This document shows, one piece after another, positions 58,010 through 64,000 of a stretch of DNA of 64,000 bases. The notes below the pieces were generated by a model. That model was not told where the DNA came from and did not search any database. It was given only the letters and a program-made list of their open reading frames with translations. The stretch is from Aselliscus stoliczkanus. Lineage: Eukaryota > Chordata > Mammalia > Chiroptera > Hipposideridae. Position numbers and translations under genes: made by a program. Where the stretch lies: the NCBI GenBank assembly GCA_033961575.1, contig CM066738.1:89229478-89293477 (forward strand). The letters run 5' to 3'. Each line of letters opens with the position of its first letter. The stretch's first letter is position 1.

Positions 58010-58885
58010 CACAAAGAAAAGAATGCCAAGTGGTCAGAGTACAAAGGAGTCAGTTTGTACTGCATGAACTGAATCTACCTTCACTTAACCATAGTGCTTC
58101 CAGACAATGTCAAGATTTGTCACTGCTTGTTCCATCCCAAAGTCTTCATCCCACAATGCTTCCTTAATATCTCAACTCTGATAAGTTATTTGGGAAAGTG
58201 CATGAGTAGGCCATTTCTTAACTGCATGACCTGAGCAAATTTGTGCAGATCTCAGTTGTCTGACCTCAAAATGTACATTACCTGTCCTGGTGAACTCAAC
58301 TAGTCTCAGTTGGTGGAATCACTTTGTTAATCGTACAACTCTATTTAGTAGTGAGGTACCTAAGGCCCTCTACAAATCTGTCCACGTGTGCACGTTAGAA
58401 TGTTTCATACATTTATCCGTGTTGTGCTAATGAGCACTATTTCTTTATAAGGGGACTGACTTCTCAAGCATACTAAAGATGGGGTTATAATTAGGTTACC
58501 AAAATAGGAAAAAAACCATTCAAGGTATCGGAAGAACAGTTTGGGGGAGTTTTGGTGCATGACTTGAATCTGAAGTAAGTCAAAGTAGATAAGTGATCTA
58601 CTCAGCATATAAAAAGGCTGCTCTTGACTAAAGTGATACAGAAAAGATTAATTTTTAATTCAACAATGAATCTGAGGTTATTCCCAGTATAATTTACACT
58701 TGGCAGGTTTTGTTCAACTGGATGGTAAATCGAGAACCTTAACATAAATAAATAAGTTACATTTTTCTGAGACTTCATACCTCTTCAGAAAAAAATTATG
58801 TACAGTTAAGCCAAATTCTTAAAAGTGAACATATGTACAATCCAAAGAACTTTGGAATGGAAGACAGAAGAGTGATGGCCTAGTG
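58010..58885. other. Unassigned sequence
   Basis: No gene or confident repeat recognised. Confidence 0.35.
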
Positions 58886-58889
58886 TTAC

Positions 58890-59330
58890 AATAATGCCTT
58901 GGAAGAAAGCACTCCAAAACTGAATGGCTTATAGCAACCAATATTTGTTTTTTTTTTCTCATTCTCAGCTCTGCAGTTGCCCAGAGCCCCTGCTCAGCTT
59001 GACTCTAGATTGGGGGCTGGGTTCAGATCTCCTCCACAGGTCTTCTCATTATTCTCCTTGGGCCAGTGGCCACTCCTGATGTGTTCTCTTGGCAAATGAC
59101 AGCAGTGCAAGAGGGTGAGTAGAAACATGCAACACATACTGACATTTTGACCCAGAATAGTCAGACTGACATTTCAGCTGGACAAGGTACAGGTTAGCAC
59201 AAATGGAGCTCTAACCACTCCAAGGGATGGTATCATGGAACCTCATAGCAGAGAACATGAAAATGTAATTCTAACAAAGGGAGACTCTGAAGATTAGCCA
59301 ACAAAGATCCAAACCACCACCCCTTATTTT
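58890..59330 (-). repeat. Ancient LTR-like remnant
   Basis: 'CACTCCAAAACTGAATGGCT', 'AGCAACCAATATTTGTTTT' and 'GGGGGCTGGGTTCAGATC' resemble the same class as 7,430-7,900, in the same orientation, and are decayed. Confidence 0.4.
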
Positions 59331-59334
59331 AGAT

Positions 59335-59855
59335 CTATCACCAACTAGACAATAGGCTTTCAGTGAACTTGAGCCTTTACAAAAAAAAAAAAAAAATGGA
59401 TTTGGTCATATCTAATGGCCTGCCGAAGTCTTCATTAATTTAGAATGAGTGAAAAATTTATTTGTATAATTTGTACACCTTCATATTATATAGTGATAAA
59501 GATTTTACTCATGAAATGAACAAGATTGCACTGGGAAAACTTAACTATTTTAGAGAATATGCATTTTAAAGGATTTTTTTAATTTATACGTTCATATGTC
59601 TAGATGATATTAATTACACAGGAATTACTTTCATATGAATAGTAATAGTCTTGAAAAAATCATTTACTTAGAAACATTTGTTATCCAATTAAGTTGATTT
59701 ATTACATATAGACTATATAGATTAATTAGGCGTGCCACTATTTCTGGTGGCCCTGCACTCCAATTTGCTCCTATTTTCAGGGGCTGATAATACCCAAATT
59801 CCTATTTGCTCTGTGTCCTCAGGAGACAGCCAGACCTGGCATCATATCCAGAGCC
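59335..59855. other. Unassigned AT-rich sequence
   Basis: No gene recognised. An A16 run lies near 59,381-59,396. Confidence 0.35.
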
Positions 59856-59859
59856 TTGC

Positions 59860-60060
59860 ATGAGATCAGGGCATCTGGTTTCCAGTTCTGGCTCTGCCAC
59901 CTACCAACCACGTGACTGGACAAACTGATGGTTCTGCATCTTTCTTGTTCTGCAAAATGAGGAGGAGTTACAGCTGAATTACTTCACTCAAGGATAAGAG
60001 AAACGATCAAAAAAGATTCCACGTGTAAAAGCACTTTGACAAACTAAGCCCTGAGCACAC
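59860..60060 (+). repeat. MIR SINE, sense
   Basis: 'CCAGTTCTGGCTCTGCCACC', 'CCACGTGACTGGACAAAC', 'TTCTGCAAAATGAGGAGGAG' and 'GTAAAAGCACTTTGACAAAC' give clear MIR order. Confidence 0.8.
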
Positions 60061-60064
60061 TGAA

Positions 60065-61185
60065 CAGTATCATTGCGAGGGCATGTTTTAATTGTTTTTT
60101 ATTATTATTTAGGTATGGGAAGGCCAATAGATCAAGAGACAACTGCTGTCTAAAAGACAGTTAATTATACTCACAGATCCCAAAAGAGGGAGTACATTTC
60201 ACATTATGGGAGGGACACATGGGGTATCACTGGTGTAGGTCATGAGGTAGAGGGAGAGGGGTGAACTGTGGACAAGCTCCTTTTGTTTTTTTGTAGTTTC
60301 CATGTGAAAGGAACATGTAAGTAGAATATGCAGATTAAAGATGGGCTAATTTGAATAATTTCAGCAGACTCTGGAGCATAGGGATGTTCCTAGTTGCCTG
60401 GCACCTGGACCTCAGGGGATTAGGGCAGTGTGAGAGCCCTACAAGCATGTTTGGAAGAGTGTAAACTCTGGATTGGTTGGCTGTATTTAAAAGTGCAGAT
60501 CAGGAAGAGGGCTTCTGAGGAGAGGAGATGATGAGGGAGGCAGAAAGCCAAGGCAAGGTGACTCAGACATATCATTGAGTTGTACAGAGCAAGATGTGTC
60601 CAGTGTAGACATGCAGGTCAGATGTAAGAACATCAAGTTTACAGAAGCTGGAACCCCAGTTAACACTGGGTAGCACTGAATCCTTCCTACAGCAATCTCC
60701 CAGAGCATTCAACATGCTTGCATGGCTGGGAACACAGGAATTATGTCACTCTAACCTATTTCTTCAGAGAGCTTCTTCAGCTATCTAATAACCATGTTTT
60801 AAAAGGCATTCACCCATCCACACATCTGATAACTGGCCAAGAGTAATTATCTGAACATAATTTCTAACATGGAGCTAGAGTCTTCATTTTTTATGCCTCA
60901 GAGGAACAACTTTCAAAGCTGGAGAGAGAAGAAAACCCTTCATAATCACATATTTTCCACAAATAAGGCCTTCTGTGGAAGTGGTACAGTGACCCCTCCA
61001 CAGCTAAAGGGCGAACCTGTGGTAGTCAGCCAAATGCATGAATTTGGGGGGAAAAATGGGGGTCTAGAGTCAGCTCAAGTTTAGCCATAACAGGGCCAAG
61101 TATTTGAACAAACGCTGATTGTTTATTCATCTTTTAAACAGCCTTCTATAGTTGTCTTTGTCCTCATGATATAATCTAAACATCT
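60065..61185. other. Unassigned sequence
   Basis: No gene or confident repeat recognised. The 73-codon (minus) and 71-codon (plus) frames lack motifs. Confidence 0.35.
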
Positions 61186-61189
61186 TGAA

Positions 61190-61690
61190 ATAAGATATGT
61201 CATGTAATCTGCCCAAACTCCATACCAGTTTACCAGCTCAGTCTATTTTTTTGCCTTATATTTCAGGCTTCAGCTATGAAGAATTCTAACATGACTTTAT
61301 AATTCACTGAAAAGTCATGCATTTCCCTGATACTTGCTTCCTGAAACTTGCTGTGAACTTCACTTATTTCTGCTCCTCTGCTCATCCCCTGCCCCAATTC
61401 GACTTAGAGTTCTACTGTTTCTTAGGGCCTGAGCTTAGAGTCCCCTTCTTTGACCAGCTATTTTTTACTCTTCATTTTAAAGTTGGGCTTGATGTATGAT
61501 TCAGTGGGCTAGATATATAACAACTATGAATCAAGGTTTGATTGTCTGCTTATCGGTCTCTTTCCCCAAATAGTCTGCAAGTTCCATGAGAATAAACTCT
61601 ATTTTTAATCACTGTTTAGTCCCAAATATCAACACCTTGAATCTGGCACTGCGGGAGATATAAATAGTGTCAATTGGTCCAAAAAAACTA
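61190..61690 (+). repeat. LINE-2 3' region, sense
   Basis: 'TGCATTTCCCTGATACTTGC', 'TCTGCTCCTCTGCTCATCCC', 'GTCTGCAAGTTCCATGAGAA' and 'CTTGAATCTGGCACTGCGGG' fit L2 3' order. Confidence 0.6.
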
Positions 61691-61702
61691 CTGAATCCTG
61701 TC

Positions 61703-61799
61703 ACTGTGAGGGGTAAAAAGTATAACTATTGCACTGTGTTGTACACCTGAAACTAATTAAAATAAAATTAAAAAACAAAACAAAACAAAACAAAAAAAT
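61703..61799 (+). mobile_element. Severely truncated LINE-1 3' end insertion
   Basis: Only the last ~100 bp of an L1 is present: 'ACTATTGCACTGTGTTGTAC', 'ACCTGAAACTAATTAAAATA', then AAAAC-repeat tail. CTACTGAATCCTGT before it and CTGCTGAATCCTGT after it differ by one base and are the target duplication. Confidence 0.85.
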
Positions 61800-61809
61800 C
61801 CTGCTGAAT

Positions 61810-64000
61810 CCTGTGGCTTGGTTAAATATCTCTGATCCGTGTTCCTAAATTTTCTAGTTCTCTCTCTTCCATTAAAACATGCCAGTACCACTGTTTTTGC
61901 AGGTATCTCCTCTATGACACTTCGAGCTTTTTAAGAATACAAACTATGAATTATTCATCTTTGTGTCTCCAATTTCAAACACAGTGTTACAATTTAGGTA
62001 CTCAAGGAACTGTAGCTATTATGATTGTTATTAACATTTTTGTGATAACAGGTTTTGAAGAGATGGATGAATCAATGATTAAATAAGTGAAAAACAGGAC
62101 ATGTCAGGAGCTGAGACCAGAGTGATAATGAGGGATGGATATCGAAACACATGCCGTGCCTTCTTCATAGGTTTTTTTTTTTTCTTTCTCCCAAGTAACA
62201 AGAAAAAATGAAATTGTTCAGAAAAATCACCAAAAGCAAATACGATAAACAAAGCATTAATGTAAAAACCACCACGATACAGTAAAAATGAGAGAATATG
62301 ATTTATTTCTACATCCACTGGACCTTATAATTTAGACTGTCCCTGTTGGTAAAGTTATGGAAGTTTAATGACTACAATTTTTTGAAAGATATTTATGTTT
62401 ACTGATTATTTATTGTTGCAATGACTAGAAGACCGGTGTGTTGATGTCAAGGTAATGACACAGCCATCATGACGATAAGATGTCTGATACCTAGAAGGGA
62501 TCTACTATATCATTGCAAGTTTGGAGGCTGGTTTCTATGATGAAATAAAAAGCCCATCTTTGGAAAGGACTGAATTACAATAGTGTTCAACTCTGTCCAG
62601 TAGCCTCATGCAAAAGAACTGATAAGATCCCAGGAAGAATGTTATCTACTTCTACTACCTCTCTAAAGAGGTAGCTGCGACTAAATTGAGGAGGGAGATA
62701 GCCCTGAACTCCTACCTGGGCCCTCCTGGGACCAAGCACTTCACTCTTAGATGTTTGAACTTCACTTTTGGATAAGAGCATATCCAATGGGAAAAGGCTG
62801 CCATTCGCTTTTTCTTGCCTCACTGCTAACTCCTGCATCCTCCCTGTCATTCTCTAAAGTGCACACCTGGCAGCATATCACTGTCCTCCGATCGTCACTC
62901 AGGACCAGAGCTGTGGCATGTACAATCCGCAGCATGGGGCTTCCAGGACAGGATGGGTGGTGAGTGAGAGCATGGCAGAAGAAGAAAGATGAAAAAATAA
63001 AAGCAAGTTATCAAATTCAAATGTAACAAAATTCACAGAATTTTTAAAGACTGTTCTTTTGGACACCTTAACTTGCAAGACAGAATAAAAGAGAAAGCAC
63101 ATTACTCTGTTTCCTCTCCTCATTACTTCAGGGCATTAACCTACTTTGAACTCAGTCTATCAGATGAGCTGGTTCCCTACCCAAGAGGCATTATTATCAC
63201 TCAGTTCAAAAGTGTTCAACATATGGACATCATCAAAACCCAAACTGACTTTATGTTCCTCTTTTCTAGTAAACGATTAAAGAAATCTAATCAAGACACA
63301 TGCCTGTGTCACGGGCTAGGCAATGCACCATTTAATGTACCATTGAGTTGTGTGCAGAGCTTGCAAGACTCCACAAACTCATTTCAATTTTACACAGACA
63401 AATTGAAAGATCCAGTATCTTCATTAGTGTGCAGTTCCATTTAAAACAAAGCAACAAAACAAAACAAAACAACAACCCCCGAAGTCAGGATGGGAAACAG
63501 AAGCCACATCTTCAAATCACATCCACATTGGCATTTCATAACTGTAGCCTGATCTATTAATTAATTCTCGAAATATACAGTAAGCCAAAGGAACATTTTG
63601 AGGAGAGTACTTGTCATTTAATTCTTGTCATTTAATTAGTAAATTAAGTTTGTTTTTGTTGTTGCTGTTGTTTTTTAAATCTCAAATGTTTCTCTATTTA
63701 ATTAGTATGTACTGTAGGCCAAAATCTCACAGCAGCTGGGTACTTCGGGATAAATGGCTTTGCTTATTTCTTTCATTTATCAAGCCACTAACTTTTCTGA
63801 AGAGGTTGAGCTTGGGTGGTACAACAGGAAGGCAAGCGAATAAGATCAGAATAGAGTGATTATAGAGAATCATATGTTTAAAGGAGGGCGAGGGGGAAAT
63901 TTCTATCTCAAGATGCTACTCTGACATCAATAGCATTCAATGAATACAGCTCGAGGAGGTTTAGGGCTCATCAAGCCCAACATCCCCTTCTTTAGAATAA
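61810..64000. other. Unassigned sequence
   Basis: No gene established. It includes a 100-bp block with exon-like borders (62,860-62,959, see findings) and a 123-codon plus-strand frame (63,073-63,444) without recognised motifs. Confidence 0.3.

Noticed and set aside
63073..63444. A 123-codon plus-strand frame
   Set aside because: No motif, no convincing splice context, and codon use typical of unselected AT-rich DNA. A length expected by chance in a window this size.
1..64000. CRISPR arrays, operons, ribosome binding sites, replication origins
   Set aside because: The sequence is vertebrate nuclear DNA. The tandem repeats found are microsatellites or short duplications, not spaced identical repeats.
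1..64000. Helitron insertions as in vesper bats
   Set aside because: No element with the Helitron end pattern (TC start, hairpin near CTRR end, A/T target) stood out. This is weak evidence against a vesper bat and cannot exclude decayed copies.

Overview
The window reads as intergenic or deep-intronic nuclear DNA of a placental mammal. It is AT-rich and CpG-poor, full of degraded interspersed repeats (L1, L2, MIR, hAT, MaLR-type and ERVL-like LTR sequence) and microsatellites. No open reading frame exceeds about 140 codons, and none looks like a conserved host gene. Two tRNA-derived SINE types with exact target-site duplications, plus several TA-flanked mariner/Tc1-class DNA transposons, point to a lineage with recent DNA-transposon activity. 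A bat, possibly a horseshoe-bat relative, fits best. That is an inference from repeat style and was not tested.
Layout. 0-10 kb: a mariner miniature element, a retroviral integrase remnant, MIR and L2 pieces, LTR-like remnants. 10-16 kb: L2, an L1 3' end, TG and CT microsatellites, then mostly unassigned sequence. 16.6-20.3 kb: a MaLR-type LTR beside a rearranged ERVL-like pol remnant that contains an inverted copy of its own RNase H segment. 21-29 kb: a 5'-inverted L1, a long antisense L1 interrupted by a SINE and a mariner miniature element, an LTR interrupted by a SINE, and another antisense L1. 29.9-30.7 kb: one LTR nested in another. 31-36 kb: L2, MIR and L1 pieces, a GC/CpG-richer island and an internally deleted mariner. 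38-46 kb: a local 103-bp duplication, a second mariner family, SINEs, an L1 5' region and a pogo/Tigger-like miniature element. 49-56 kb: L1 3' end, a second copy of the deleted mariner, SINEs and a nearly full-length dead mariner (53,236-54,517). 57-64 kb: ancient LTR-like, MIR and L2 remnants and one short L1 insertion, otherwise unassigned.
The only protein-coding signals I can support are dead transposase and retroviral pol fragments. The most informative items are the mariner families with their deletion derivatives, the inverted ERV segment whose two arms share a stop codon, the nested insertions that give relative ages, and two weak host-exon candidates (about 51.1 kb minus, 62.9 kb plus). 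I see no gene system, CRISPR array or operon-like structure. Family names come from memory of consensus sequences, so boundaries of old repeats are approximate.
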